The notes under the pieces were generated by a model. The model saw nothing but the letters and a program-made list of their open reading frames with translations. It did no database searches and was not told where the DNA came from. Shown piece by piece: positions 1 through 8,390 of a stretch of 64,000 bases of DNA. A program made the translations under genes and the position numbers. The DNA comes from Falsiroseomonas sp041690465 (lineage in GTDB: Bacteria; Pseudomonadota; Alphaproteobacteria; Acetobacterales; Acetobacteraceae): assembly GCF_041690465.1 (NCBI RefSeq), contig NZ_JAWLHG010000003.1, positions 302,188 through 366,187 of the forward strand, given 5' to 3'. Numbering within the stretch: the stretch's first letter is position 1; each line of letters starts with the position of its first letter.

Positions 1-104
1 TCACGCCCGAGCATGGCGGCGCGGCGGAAGCCGCCACCTGGATCGCCACTGCCAGCCGCCGCTGGCAGCAGGTGGTGCAGGCCAGCGGCATGCGCGTGGA
101 ATAG
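1..104 (+). CDS. C-terminal end of a Bug/TctC-like solute-binding protein (partial)
   Basis: Only the last 33 codons lie in the window, ending in TAG at 102-104. The visible peptide starts TPEHGGAAEA and ends RRWQQVVQASGMRVE. This layout (a TPE turn, an amphipathic helix, then W-x2-V-V-x-A-S-G) is how many tripartite tricarboxylate receptor (Bug/TctC) proteins end. Those are periplasmic receptors for small carboxylates or aromatics. The identification rests on a short tail, so it is tentative. The gene converges on the receptor gene that follows on the other strand. Confidence 0.45.
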   Translation, partial: TPEHGGAAEAATWIATASRRWQQVVQASGMRVE

Positions 105-143
105 GCGCGAAGGGGGCGGCCCGGAGGCCGCCCCCGTCGCCGG

Positions 144-1265
144 TCACATCTCCGCGTAGCTGCCGTTGCGCCAGACGTAGAAGACGTAGTCCGGCACCGT
201 CACGTCGCCCTTCGGCGTGAAGGAGATGTCGCCCAGCACCGAGGGCCAGGGCCCGCCGGACTTCAGCGCGGTGGCGATGCGGCGCGGATCGGTGGCGTTG
301 TTCCGCTTCGCCGCCTCGGCCCAGATCTGGATCGCGGCGTAGGTGTAGAGGACGTAGCCCTCCGGATCGATGTTCTTCGCCCGGAAGCGCTGCACCACCT
401 CGGCCGCGGTCGCGCGCTTGCGCGGGTCGGAGCTGAAGGTCATCAGCGTGCCCTCGCCGGCGCCGCCGGTGATCTGCCAGAACTCGTTGGTCACCAGCGC
501 GTCGCCGCCGATCAGGGTGATGTTCATCCCCCGCTCCTTGGCCTGGCGCAGGATCAGCCCCGATTCCGTGTGGTAGCCGCCGACATAGACCACGCCGACA
601 TTGGCCGCCTGCAGGCGGGAGACGATGGCCGAATAATCGCGCTCGCCCGGGTTGTAGGCGCTGAACAGCGCCTCCTGCACGCCGGCGGCGTTCAGCGCCT
701 TCTTGGTCTCCTCCGCCAGGCCGCGGCCATAGGCGGAGTTGTCGTGCAGGATGGCGATCGGCCGGTTGGCCATGTTCTGCGCCATGTAGCGGCCGGCCAC
801 CTGGCCCTGCTGGTCGTCACGGCCGCAGACGCGGAAGGTGTTCCACTTGCCCTGCTCGGTGAAGGCCGGGTTGGTGGAGGCGGGGCTGATCTGCAGCACG
901 CCTTCCTCGGCATAGACATCCCGCGCCGGGATCGAGCTGCCGGAGCAGAAATGCCCCGCCATCAACGCGATCCGGCGACCCGAGAGCTGGTTCGCCACGC
1001 TCACCGCCTGGCGCGGGTCGCAGGCGTCGTCGCCCACTTCCAGCGCGAGCTGCCGGCCGAGCACGCCGCCGGCGGCGTTGAGGTCCGCCACCACCTGCTC
1101 CGCCCCGGCGCGCATCTGGCCGCCGAAGGCTGCGTACTGGCCGGTCATCGGCCCCGCGGTGGCGATGCGGATCGGCCCGCTCTGCGCCGCCGCACCCCCG
1201 CCGCCCACACCCACAAGCGCCGGCGCCGCCAGGCCGCCAAGCACCACCGTCCTCCGCTTCAGCAT
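144..1265 (-). CDS. Branched-chain amino acid ABC transporter substrate-binding protein (LivK-like)
   Basis: This is a periplasmic type-I receptor of 373 residues that would deliver amino acids or similar small ligands to a Liv-type ABC permease. The N-terminus (KRRTVVLGG then a hydrophobic stretch ending AAAQS) is an export signal with a twin-arginine look. The mature part begins IRIATAGPMTGQYAAFGGQMRAG, the usual opening of the Peripla_BP_6 family, and the C-terminal part holds PSVLGDISFTPKGDV. The start at 1265 is preferred over an in-frame upstream ATG at 1325 because AGGGAGA lies just before it. No permease or ATPase of this system lies in the window, so the ligand is unknown. Confidence 0.85.
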   Translation of the reverse strand: MLKRRTVVLGGLAAPALVGVGGGGAAAQSGPIRIATAGPMTGQYAAFGGQMRAGAEQVVADLNAAGGVLGRQLALEVGDDACDPRQAVSVANQLSGRRIALMAGHFCSGSSIPARDVYAEEGVLQISPASTNPAFTEQGKWNTFRVCGRDDQQGQVAGRYMAQNMANRPIAILHDNSAYGRGLAEETKKALNAAGVQEALFSAYNPGERDYSAIVSRLQAANVGVVYVGGYHTESGLILRQAKERGMNITLIGGDALVTNEFWQITGGAGEGTLMTFSSDPRKRATAAEVVQRFRAKNIDPEGYVLYTYAAIQIWAEAAKRNNATDPRRIATALKSGGPWPSVLGDISFTPKGDVTVPDYVFYVWRNGSYAEM

Positions 1266-1347
1266 CCGTCCCGTCTCCCTCTTCTTCGGCATGCGTGCCG
1301 TGCCGCCGAGGCTATGCCGGTTCACAGCCGGCTGTCATCCGCCCGTG

Positions 1348-1650
1348 TCACCCGCCCCGGGGCGCCAGCAGCGCCTCGATCGCGCGCGCCAGCCGGACAT
1401 CCCGCGCCGTAAGCCCGCCCGCATCATGCGTGCTCAGCACGATCTCCACCCGGTTCCACACATTCGACCATTCCGGATGGTGGTCCTGCGCCTCCGCCAG
1501 CAGGGCGACCCGCGCCATGAAGCCCCAGGCCTCCGAGAAGTCGCGGAAGCGGAAGCGGCGGCGGATGGCGTCCCGCCCCTCCACCATCTCCCATTCCGGC
1601 AGGCTGGCGGCCAGTTCGGTGCGGGCGGCTGCATCGAGCGGTTCGACCAT
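1348..1650 (-). CDS. phhB: 4a-hydroxytetrahydrobiopterin dehydratase (pterin-4-alpha-carbinolamine dehydratase)
   Basis: This 100-residue protein matches the PCD/DCoH family in length and in its core: HHPEW at 57-61, then NVWNRVEIVL, THDAGGLT and a final ARAIEAL helix. The enzyme recycles the 4a-carbinolamine form of tetrahydrobiopterin made by aromatic amino acid hydroxylases. The paired histidines after the EAQD turn are the catalytic pair in the family. The usual NVYN is NVWN here. No hydroxylase lies nearby. It diverges from the metallopeptidase gene with only 27 bp between starts, so promoters must overlap. Confidence 0.9.
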   Translation of the reverse strand: MVEPLDAAARTELAASLPEWEMVEGRDAIRRRFRFRDFSEAWGFMARVALLAEAQDHHPEWSNVWNRVEIVLSTHDAGGLTARDVRLARAIEALLAPRGG

Positions 1651-1677
1651 GCCACGATTCCCTGTCTTGACGGCGCG

Positions 1678-2097
1678 ATGCCGGTTGAGGTGGATGCGCC
1701 GATGGCCCGCTTCCACCACCCCCCGAGCCTGGAGGACATCGTCGAGATGGCCGAGCAGGCCTTCGGCGCCATCCCCAAGGAGCTGCGCGACCTGGTGCGC
1801 GGTGTCGCCATCGTGGTGGAGGAGGTGGCCGACGAGGACACCGCTGCCGAGATGGGGATCGAAAGCCCCTGGGCGCTGACCGGCCTCTACCGCGGCACGC
1901 CGATGACGCGGAAGAGCGTGCTGGACGCGCCGGTCGAGCCAGACACCATCACCCTCTACCGCGAGCCGATCCTGCTGGAATGGGTGGAGACCGGGGAGGA
2001 CCTGTTCCGCCTGGTCCGCAACGTGCTGATCCACGAGATCGCCCACCATTTCGGCTTCTCGGACGAGGACATCGAGCGGCTGGAAGGCGAGGAATAG
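1678..2097 (+). CDS. Small zincin-like metallopeptidase family protein
   Basis: This is a 139-residue cytoplasmic protein with the zinc-protease signature HEIAHHFGFSDEDI at residues 119-132: two metal histidines and the catalytic glutamate, followed by the conserved GFSDEDIERLE tail. That is the PF06262 zincin_1 pattern, a family of about 120-140 residues widespread in actinobacteria and alphaproteobacteria with poorly known substrates. The N-terminal part (SLEDIVEMAEQAFGAIPKEL) also fits. An alternative ATG at 1702 gives MARFHHPP and equally good family length. The stop lies one base before the convergent protease gene. Confidence 0.85.
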   Translation: MPVEVDAPMARFHHPPSLEDIVEMAEQAFGAIPKELRDLVRGVAIVVEEVADEDTAAEMGIESPWALTGLYRGTPMTRKSVLDAPVEPDTITLYREPILLEWVETGEDLFRLVRNVLIHEIAHHFGFSDEDIERLEGEE

Positions 2098-2098
2098 T

Positions 2099-2836
2099 TC
2101 ACTCGAACCGCGCCACCGCCGCGGCCGGCACGGCGTAGCCGAGTGCCAGGTCGGCGCTGACCGCCGAGAGCACGCCCGCCACCGCCCAGCCCCCGCCGCC
2201 GGGCAGTTGCACCAGCAGCGGCGCGCCGCTGGCGCCGCGCGTGCCGGCGCAGTCGTGTACGATGACGGGCAGGCCCTCCGGGCCGCGCTGCACCCCGAGC
2301 ACGCGGCAATCGGTGTCGGCCATCAGCACCTCCGGCCGGTCCTGCTGGTAGCCGCCGAGCATCACCGGCGTGCGTGCGGGCGGCACGGCCCGCAGCAGCG
2401 GCAGCACGCGGCGCGGATCGCCGATCCGCCTGTCGAGCGTCAGCAGCGCCCAGTCGGCGCCGGGCGGCCCGCGCCCGGCGCCATAGCCCTCGCCGATCGC
2501 GAAGGCCGTCACCCGCGCCTCGGCCGCCCATCGGCCGCGATCGTAGCCGAGCAGGAAGTGCACCGAGCGCGGCTGCACGAAGTTGCCCGTGCGCGGCGCG
2601 ATCAGGCAATGCGCCGCTGTCAGCACCCGGTCCGGTGCCACCATCACGCCGGTGCACCGGCCGCCAAGCTCCGTCTGCACCCGCCCCACCGCGTCCCAGG
2701 GCGCGAGGCGGAGATTGGCCGGGCGGCGCGGATCGTCGGCGCCGACGCCCGGCAGGGGCACGACGCGCCGCACCTCCTGCCCGGTTGCCGGCGCGGCGAG
2801 CAGCAGCGCAGCCAGGACCAGGCGGCTCAGCCCCAT
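2099..2836 (-). CDS. Secreted trypsin-like serine protease
   Basis: The 245-residue product has a signal peptide (MGLSRLVLAALLLAAPATGQ) and a chymotrypsin-fold protease domain. The triad is readable: His76 in LTAAHC, Asp128 in GADWALLTLD and Ser203 in GASGAP. It should act in the periplasm or outside the cell; the substrate is unknown. The Cys59-77 region (GRCTGVMVAPDRVLTAAHC) suggests the usual disulfide near the catalytic histidine. The start overlaps the end of the upstream sirtuin gene by 10 bases, so the two are probably co-translated although their roles look unrelated. Confidence 0.88.
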   Translation of the reverse strand: MGLSRLVLAALLLAAPATGQEVRRVVPLPGVGADDPRRPANLRLAPWDAVGRVQTELGGRCTGVMVAPDRVLTAAHCLIAPRTGNFVQPRSVHFLLGYDRGRWAAEARVTAFAIGEGYGAGRGPPGADWALLTLDRRIGDPRRVLPLLRAVPPARTPVMLGGYQQDRPEVLMADTDCRVLGVQRGPEGLPVIVHDCAGTRGASGAPLLVQLPGGGGWAVAGVLSAVSADLALGYAVPAAAVARFE

Positions 2837-3543
2837 CGGCGCAGCAGGTCCTCGACGAAGCGCGGCACGAGTTCGGTCGCGGGGCCGTGGATCGCCTCGT
2901 CGAAGTGGCCGGTCGCGGCGGAGGGCTCGAGGTTCAGCTCCACCGTGCGGGCGCGGCCGGCGACCTCGGCGACGAAGCCTGCGGCCGGATAGACCTGCGC
3001 GCTGGTGCCGATCGCGACGAACAGGCCGCAGCCCTCGAGCGCTTCGCCGATACGCTCCATCTCCAGCGGCATCTCGCCGAACCAGACGACATGCGGCCGC
3101 ATCCCGCCCGCCCGGCCGCAGGCGGGGCAGGGGGTGGCGGTGGCGAGGTCCTGCGCCCAGGGCCGCACCGCGCCGCAATGCAGGCAGCGCGCCTTCATCA
3201 GCTCGCCATGCATGTGCAGCAGGCGCCGCGAGCCGGCGCGGTCGTGCAGGTCGTCCACGTTCTGGGTGACCAGCAGCAGCTCGCCCGGCCAGCGCGCATC
3301 GAGCTCCGCCAGCGCGCGATGCGCGGCATTGGGCTGCACGGCGGCATCGCGCAGCTGCGCGCGGCGCGCGTTGTAGAAGGCGTGCACCCGCACCGGGTCG
3401 CGCGCGAAGGCTTCCGGCGTGGCGACATCCTCGATGCGCAGCTTCGCCCAGATGCCGTCTGCGTCACGGAACGTCGCCAGGCCCGATTCACGGCTGATGC
3501 CGGCGCCGGTCAGGATGACGATGCTGGGCGCGCGCTCGGCCAT
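2827..3543 (-). CDS. cobB: NAD-dependent protein deacylase (class III sirtuin)
   Basis: This sirtuin of 238 residues removes acyl groups from protein lysines using NAD+. Seen in order: GAGISRESGLATFRD (NAD binding, 13-27), TQNVDDLHDRAG, the catalytic His in HMHGE, two zinc cysteine pairs (CLHC and CPAC), and GTSAQVYPAAG. FYNARR near residues 56-61 carries the Tyr57/Arg60 pair that in class III sirtuins (SIRT5, E. coli CobB) binds the carboxylate of succinyl-lysine, so desuccinylase activity is likely. ATG at 3543 is chosen because translation upstream has no family similarity and the family usually starts just before ILTGAGIS. Confidence 0.92.
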   Translation of the reverse strand: MAERAPSIVILTGAGISRESGLATFRDADGIWAKLRIEDVATPEAFARDPVRVHAFYNARRAQLRDAAVQPNAAHRALAELDARWPGELLLVTQNVDDLHDRAGSRRLLHMHGELMKARCLHCGAVRPWAQDLATATPCPACGRAGGMRPHVVWFGEMPLEMERIGEALEGCGLFVAIGTSAQVYPAAGFVAEVAGRARTVELNLEPSAATGHFDEAIHGPATELVPRFVEDLLRRWG

Positions 3544-3590
3544 GCCCCGCAGCAAGCGCGAGCCGCCGGCATCCGTCAACCGCCACGCCC

Positions 3591-3614
3591 GGCCTGTTCC
3601 CGGCGGAACAGGCC
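3591..3614. promoter_or_regulatory. 24-bp perfect inverted repeat upstream of the RTX gene
   Basis: Two 10-base arms (GGCCTGTTCC and GGAACAGGCC) flank a CGGC centre. It lies in the 146-bp gap between the divergent sirtuin and RTX genes, 75 bp before the RTX start. There is no T-run, so it looks more like an operator than a terminator. The function is inferred only from symmetry and position. Confidence 0.4.
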
Positions 3615-3689
3615 TGCCCGTTCCGTCGGCGGCATGGTTCCCCGGCACGCCGCGGACCTCTTCGCGGCCACGAGCGACGGAGACGGAAG

Positions 3690-4988
3690 ATGGGCCTGTT
3701 CGACCCCCAGGGCACCGATGCCGACGACAACTTCACCGGCTGGCGCGCCACCGGCCTGTTCGGCGAGACGATCTTCGCCAAGGGCGGCAACAACATCGTC
3801 CGCGGCTTCGAGGGCGACGATGCCATCCTCGCCGAGGGCGGCAACGACACGCTGGATGGCGACGCGGGCAACGACTACCTGCATGGCGGCGGCGGCCAGG
3901 ACCTGCTGCGCGGCGGCACCGGCAACGACACGCTCTTCGGCCACCAGGGCAACGACACCCTGTCCGGCGGCAGCGGTCACGACGTGCTGGAAGGCTTCGA
4001 GGACAACGACCGGCTGCTCGGCGGCAGCGGGCTCGACACGCTGCGCGGCGGCACGGGCAACGACTACCTCGACGGCGGCACCGACTCCGACTCGCTGCAT
4101 GGCGGCGCCGGCACGGACACCATGCTGGGCGGCGACGGCAACGACACGCTGGACGGCCATGACGGCAACGACAGCATGGATGGCGGGCTCGGCGCGGACA
4201 GCATGATGGGCGGCTTCGGCAACGATGCGCTCTCGGGCGGCGACGGCAACGACAGCATGGATGGCGGCGGCAACAACGATGCGATGGGCGGCGGCGAGGG
4301 CGCCGACCGGATGTTCGGCAGCGCGGGCGCCGACACGCTGAGCGGGGAGGGCGGCAACGACCTCCTCGACGGCGGCAGCGAGAACGACCTGCTGCTCGGT
4401 GGCGCGGGCAGCGACCTGCTGCGCGGCGGCCTCGGCGCCGACACCCTGGACGGCGGCACCGAATCCGACCGGCTGGAGGGCGCGGATGGCGACGACCTGC
4501 TGCGCGGCGATTTCGGCAACGACCTGCTGCTCGGCGGCGCCGGAGCCGACATCCTGCAGGGGGGCAGCGGCTTCGACACGCTGGAGGGGGGCACGGGCCG
4601 CGACGTGCTGGCCGGCGGCGGCGGGCTCGACACCTTCGTCTGGAGCCGCCTGGTTCCCGGCTCCGCCACCAGCGACAGCGGCGTCGGCGCGCTGCGCGAC
4701 GTGGTGACGGATTTCCAGGGCGGCGCATTCGGCCTGGCGGGCGACAAGCTGGACTTCTCCCGCATCGACCCGATCGCCGGCGGGCTGGACGATGCCTTCA
4801 CCTTCATGGGCACCAAGGCCTTCGCGGTGGGCCCCGTACAGGGCGGGCAGATCCGCTACGAGGTGCAGGGCGGCTCCACGATCGTGCAGCTGGAAGTCAC
4901 CGGCGACGGCATCGCAGACATGGAGGTGGAACTGGTCGGCGTGTTCGCCCTGCAGCAGAACGCCCTCGTCCAGGATTTCATCCTGTAG
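3690..4988 (+). CDS. RTX-type calcium-binding repeat protein with serralysin-like C-terminus
   Basis: The 432-residue protein is mostly glycine/aspartate nonapeptides of the form GGxGNDxLxG from about residue 25 to 310, which fold as a calcium beta-roll after secretion. The last 120 residues (FVWSRLVPGS, then DKLDFSRIDPIAGG, then DFIL at the very end) resemble the C-terminal domain of serralysins and carry a hydrophobic tail typical of type I secretion signals. There is no cleavable signal peptide and no catalytic domain, so it may be structural or an adhesin. No ABC/HlyD/TolC exporter lies in the window. The repeats are visible as DNA too but are protein-driven. Confidence 0.85.
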   Translation: MGLFDPQGTDADDNFTGWRATGLFGETIFAKGGNNIVRGFEGDDAILAEGGNDTLDGDAGNDYLHGGGGQDLLRGGTGNDTLFGHQGNDTLSGGSGHDVLEGFEDNDRLLGGSGLDTLRGGTGNDYLDGGTDSDSLHGGAGTDTMLGGDGNDTLDGHDGNDSMDGGLGADSMMGGFGNDALSGGDGNDSMDGGGNNDAMGGGEGADRMFGSAGADTLSGEGGNDLLDGGSENDLLLGGAGSDLLRGGLGADTLDGGTESDRLEGADGDDLLRGDFGNDLLLGGAGADILQGGSGFDTLEGGTGRDVLAGGGGLDTFVWSRLVPGSATSDSGVGALRDVVTDFQGGAFGLAGDKLDFSRIDPIAGGLDDAFTFMGTKAFAVGPVQGGQIRYEVQGGSTIVQLEVTGDGIADMEVELVGVFALQQNALVQDFIL

Positions 4989-5209
4989 GCCGACGGCGAG
5001 GCGCGGGCGTCGGCCCGTGCCCCGCTTCCGCCGGCCTGCCGGTCACAAGCTGTCCCGGCCCGTCCTTCTCCCCATCCGCGTGTGCCCTCGTCTGGGCTTG
5101 GCGGCGCCTGGCAACCCGCGGTGCTCGCCCAGACCACCTGCCTTGGCCGCGCACCGCGCGTCGCCCCGATCCCGGCGCGTTCTTCGCGCGGTCCGGCGGG
5201 ACGTCAGGG

Positions 5210-5560
5210 CTATCGCCTCCAGCGCAGCAGGCTCACCACCGCCCAGGTGGTGGCCACCGCGATGCCGATCGCCAGCAGCGGATGCTCGCGCGTCGCGTGG
5301 CGCAGCCGGTCCGTGGCGTCGAGTGCGGCGTCGCGGCCGCCGCGCAGATACCGCCCGCCCTCGCGCGAGGCGTCGCGCACCGCGGGACGCGCCCGGTGCT
5401 CGACCAGGTCCTCGAGCTGCGACCACAGGCGCTTCAGCTCCGCACGCGTGTCCACGCCACGCCCGCGCATATCGTGGGCGGCATGACGGCCGTATTCCTC
5501 GGTCTCGGTGCGCAGCTGCCGCGCGATACGGCGCAGGCTTTCGGGAACCGCATAGGTCAT
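5210..5560 (-). CDS. DUF883/ElaB-YqjD-like membrane-anchored protein
   Basis: This 116-residue protein has a long charged helical body rich in R, E and A and one C-terminal membrane segment (EHPLLAIGIAVATTWAVVSLL) ending in basic WRR. That layout is the DUF883 family; E. coli members ElaB, YqjD and YgaM bind stationary-phase ribosomes at the inner membrane. A good ribosome site, GGAGGG, lies before the ATG. The 220-bp gap beyond its stop, up to the RTX gene, holds only a weak GC-rich inverted repeat near 4989-5014. Confidence 0.7.
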   Translation of the reverse strand: MTYAVPESLRRIARQLRTETEEYGRHAAHDMRGRGVDTRAELKRLWSQLEDLVEHRARPAVRDASREGGRYLRGGRDAALDATDRLRHATREHPLLAIGIAVATTWAVVSLLRWRR

Positions 5561-5608
5561 AAAGCCCTCCTTCCCGGCGATTGCACATCCTCAACGGCGG
5601 CGGCGGCA

Positions 5609-6730
5609 TCAGGTTCGCCCCGGCGGAAGGCGGCCGATCAACCAGGCGAGCAGCAGCGCCAGCGCCAGCACCATCCAGGGCACCGCTGCCGGCGCGACCA
5701 GGTCCGCCGCCAAGCCCATCGCGCCCGGCAGCGCCGCCACCCCCGCCATCGCCGCGGCCACCTGGAAGCCGATGGCATGCACCGCCACCGGGGCGCCCAG
5801 TCGCGCCGGGGTGCGGGCCATCAGCGTCGGGTAGACCGGCGCCAGCGCGGCGGCGAGCAGCACCAGCGCCAGCCGGTCGGCCAGGCCGAGCGCGAAGGCC
5901 GCGGCGGCCAGCACCGCCACCGGCGCGGCCAGGCGCAGCAGCCGGTCGGGCCCGATCCGGTCCACCACGAAGCCGAGCCCGATCCGCGCCGCAGCCAGCC
6001 CGGCCCAGAACAGCGTCGCCGCCGCCGCACCCTCGGCCGGGCTCGCGCCGCGCGCGGCCAGCACCGTCGCCGCCCATTGGCCGGCACCGGCCTCGAGCCC
6101 GGTGTAGACGAAGAACACGCCCATCTGCAGCCGCACCGCCGGCACCCGCAGCGCGGAAAGCGCGCTGACGCGGGTCGTGGCGGGCGGCGCGCCGCCATCC
6201 CAGCGCCGCCGCGTGAGCAGGCAGGCCAGCGCCAGCGGCGCCAGCAGCAGCGCCACCGCCCCATAGCCTGCCTGCCAACCCGCTCCGGCGGCCAGCAGCC
6301 CGGCCGCCAGCGCCGGGCCGAGCGTGGCGCCGATGCCCCAGCAGGCGTGCAGCCAATTGAGGTGGCGCGGCGCGAAATGGCTGGCGGAATAGCCGTTGAG
6401 CGCCGCATCCACCGCCCCGCCGCCGAGCCCGGCCAGCAGCGCGAGCACCACGAACACCGCCCAGGGCGGCGCCAGCGCCTGGCCGCCGGCCGCCAGCGCG
6501 GTGGCCGCCAGGCTCGCCGCCAGCACGCCGCCGATGCCGAGCGCCTGGATCAGCCGCCCGGCGAGCAGCCCGGCGGCGATGTAGCCCACCGCCAACCCGG
6601 CCAGCACCAGCCCGAGGGCGGCGTTCGGCAGGCCATAATCCGGTGCGACCTCGGGCCACAGCGTCCCCGGCAGCGGGTCCGGCAGGCCGAGGCCGATGAA
6701 GGCCAGGTAGGCGAGGGCGAGAAGCGGCAC
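5609..6730 (-). CDS. MFS transporter (FucP/BSC6-like)
   Basis: The 373-residue product has about twelve hydrophobic segments and the major-facilitator pattern of the sugar-permease-like group: GLGLPDPLPGTLWP in the first segment, GLGGGAVDAALNGYSA and WLHACWGIGATLGP in the N-terminal half. These signatures are shared with FucP-type carriers and uncharacterised MFS proteins, so the substrate cannot be given. It starts with GTG. The 117-bp repeat element lies in the 145-bp gap before it. Confidence 0.8.
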   Translation of the reverse strand: MPLLALAYLAFIGLGLPDPLPGTLWPEVAPDYGLPNAALGLVLAGLAVGYIAAGLLAGRLIQALGIGGVLAASLAATALAAGGQALAPPWAVFVVLALLAGLGGGAVDAALNGYSASHFAPRHLNWLHACWGIGATLGPALAAGLLAAGAGWQAGYGAVALLLAPLALACLLTRRRWDGGAPPATTRVSALSALRVPAVRLQMGVFFVYTGLEAGAGQWAATVLAARGASPAEGAAAATLFWAGLAAARIGLGFVVDRIGPDRLLRLAAPVAVLAAAAFALGLADRLALVLLAAALAPVYPTLMARTPARLGAPVAVHAIGFQVAAAMAGVAALPGAMGLAADLVAPAAVPWMVLALALLLAWLIGRLPPGRT

Positions 6731-6762
6731 CCGCCCCGCCTAGCTTGGCCTCTGCCGGCGGC

Positions 6763-6879
6763 CTAGCCCGCGATCGCCCTGGGTGTGCACGCCGCAGGCG
6801 GGCACGCCAGGGCGTGAATCGCCGGCTCGAAAGGGCTGGACCCGAGTTGCCCGGACACAGTCCGGGCAACTCGGTCTAG
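6763..6879 (-). repeat. Two-hairpin palindromic repeat element, copy 1
   Basis: This 117-bp block recurs at 16069-16186 with four substitutions and one single-base indel. It has CTAG at both ends and two foldable palindromes. The first uses arms GCGAT and CGCCCTGG against CCAGGGCG and ATCGC, with nested GTGC/GCAC and CGCC/GGCG pairs. The second is a 15-17-bp stem around ACA. Read on the minus strand, the element begins at the TAG stop codon of the copper chaperone gene. It may be a small non-autonomous mobile palindrome that now also acts as a transcript end. Confidence 0.75.
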
Positions 6880-7358
6880 TGGCCGTGCCCCTGGGCCGGG
6901 CCCCGGGCGCCGGCGGATTCGACGTGCAGTTCCACCGTGACCTCCCCGGCGCGCTCGAACACCAGTGTCACCGGCACCCGCCCGCCGCGTTCCAGCGCGG
7001 CACCGAGCCCGATCAGCATCAGGTGCAGCCCGCCGGGGGCGAGGCGGACCTCCTGCCCTGCCGGCAGCTCGATCGCCGGCACCGGGCGCATCCGCATCAC
7101 GTCGCCCTCGCGGATGTGGGTGTGCAGTTCGACCGCCCGGGCCGCCGGGCTGCGCGCCGCGACGATGCGGTCCGCTTCGCTGCCGGTGTTGCGGATCGTC
7201 ATGAATCCGGCCCCCGTTCCGCCGGCGCGCATGGCACGGCTCCAGGCGGCGCTGATGCGCAACGGGCCGGCGGCGACCTCCTGCGCGCGGGCCGGGGCGG
7301 CGAGAACAAGGCTGATCGCCGCGCCGATGGCGGCGCGGCGTGAACAGGCAAAGGACAT
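6876..7358 (-). CDS. Periplasmic copper chaperone PCu(A)C
   Basis: This 160-residue protein has a signal peptide (through APARAQ) and the exact PCu(A)C copper site: His79, ten residues, Met90, 21 residues, His112, x, Met114. The family binds Cu(I) in the periplasm and passes it to the CuA centre of cytochrome c oxidase. The tail GHGH adds histidines that may also bind metal. The gene directly upstream on the same strand is a DUF2946 protein, often found with copper genes. The TAG stop is part of the CTAG that borders repeat copy 1. Confidence 0.92.
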   Translation of the reverse strand: MSFACSRRAAIGAAISLVLAAPARAQEVAAGPLRISAAWSRAMRAGGTGAGFMTIRNTGSEADRIVAARSPAARAVELHTHIREGDVMRMRPVPAIELPAGQEVRLAPGGLHLMLIGLGAALERGGRVPVTLVFERAGEVTVELHVESAGARGPAQGHGH

Positions 7359-7400
7359 GAAGGGACTTCCTGGATCCGGGTGTCGAACGGTGTGGGCGGA

Positions 7401-7784
7401 TCAGGAGGTCGGCGGCGGCGCCCTTGGCTGGCAGGAGCGCGGCGGCGTCGGCCCTGGTGCCGGCGAGGAAGGCCGCGGCGGATCGGCGCTCTGCGCCAGC
7501 AGCACCGGTGGCGCCAACGTGACCGGCGGTGCCGGCAGCGCCGCCGCGGCCGGACCTTGGCAGGCCGGGCACAGGCCCGCGGCCGCGACATGCCCGGGGT
7601 CGTGCCCATGCTCTTCCAACGGCAGCGCGACCTGGCGCAGCCCCTCGGTGGTGCAGATCTCCACCGCCAGCGTCGCCGCGGGCGCGGCCAGCTTCAGGCA
7701 ATGGGCGAAGGCCGTGCCCCATTGCAGCAGCAACAGGGTGGCGAGCAGCGCGGTCAGCAGGGGGCGGTTGCGCACGGCCGCCAC
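7401..7784 (-). CDS. DUF2946-like small exported protein
   Basis: This 127-residue protein starts with GTG, has an N-terminal hydrophobic segment (LLTALLATLLLLQWGTAFA), then VEICTTEGLRQV, a His-rich HGHDPGH stretch and a CPAC pair near residue 92, and ends in a proline-rich tail. The EICT-EG motif plus a late C-P-x-C matches DUF2946, a family of uncharacterised proteins usually coded beside copper or heme-copper oxidase genes. It lies 42 bp upstream of the copper chaperone gene, so a role in copper delivery is inferred. The low-complexity tail may be dispensable. Confidence 0.65.
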   Translation of the reverse strand: MAAVRNRPLLTALLATLLLLQWGTAFAHCLKLAAPAATLAVEICTTEGLRQVALPLEEHGHDPGHVAAAGLCPACQGPAAAALPAPPVTLAPPVLLAQSADPPRPSSPAPGPTPPRSCQPRAPPPTS

Positions 7785-7817
7785 GCTATCACCGCCACAA
7801 CGGAGAGGGGAAGCGGA

Positions 7818-8354
7818 TCATGCGAGCTCGTACTCCACCTCCGGCACGTAATGCGCCGCCTCCTTCCCCAGGTGGGAGGAGAACAGGGTGAAATGCTCCA
7901 CCGGCACCGGCGGCAGGCGGAACAGCGCATGGGTCTGGATGAAGGAGATCAGCTTGAGCGTGTCCGCCCGGTCGGTGCGCGCCAGGGTGACATGCGGCGC
8001 GAAGCGGCGCCGCTCCGGCTCCAGCCCGGTGCGCTGCAGCGCGGTCTCCACCTTGGCCTGCAGTCGCGAAAGCCCCTCCGACCGCTCGGCCGGCACGTAG
8101 AGCGACTGGATGCGCCCGCCCTTCTCGAAGGTGCCGATGCCGGCCAGCGCCAGTTCGAAGCGTGGCGCGCGGATGGCGGCCAGCGCGGCGTCCACCTCCT
8201 CCGCGCGCCAGGGCTCGATCTCGCCGATGAAGCGCAGGGTGAGGTGGTAGTTCTCCGGCGGCACCCAGCGCGCGCCCGGGATGCCGCCCGCCAGCGCGGC
8301 CAGTTGGGTCTTCACCAGGGCGGGCAGGGCGAGGGCGACGAACAATCGAAGCAT
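7818..8354 (-). CDS. thpR: RNA 2',3'-cyclic phosphodiesterase (ThpR/LigT)
   Basis: This 178-residue two-histidine phosphoesterase has both catalytic HxTx motifs, HLTL at 37-40 and HVTL at 121-124, in the two pseudo-repeats of the 2H fold. The family hydrolyses 2',3'-cyclic phosphate RNA ends to 2'-phosphates and can join certain tRNA halves in vitro. It begins MLRLFVALALP, typical of the family. It is the last gene before the TesA-like esterase in a minus-strand run, without overlap to its neighbours. Confidence 0.9.
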   Translation of the reverse strand: MLRLFVALALPALVKTQLAALAGGIPGARWVPPENYHLTLRFIGEIEPWRAEEVDAALAAIRAPRFELALAGIGTFEKGGRIQSLYVPAERSEGLSRLQAKVETALQRTGLEPERRRFAPHVTLARTDRADTLKLISFIQTHALFRLPPVPVEHFTLFSSHLGKEAAHYVPEVEYELA

Positions 8355-8390
8355 GGCGGGTCGCTCCTGCGATTCGGGCCTTCGGCCGGC

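Noticed and set aside
2374..4206. Overlapping plus-strand frames across the sirtuin and RTX region
   Set aside because: Frame-shifted shadows of the RTX repeats and antisense of the sirtuin; no family features.
3750..4620. Regular DNA repeats suggesting a CRISPR-like array
   Set aside because: They follow the codons of GGxGxDxLxG nonapeptides in one open frame, vary at third positions and lack spacers.
4989..5014. Inverted repeat after the RTX gene as a terminator
   Set aside because: Arms of 7 bp with a 12-base loop and no T-run; too weak to call.
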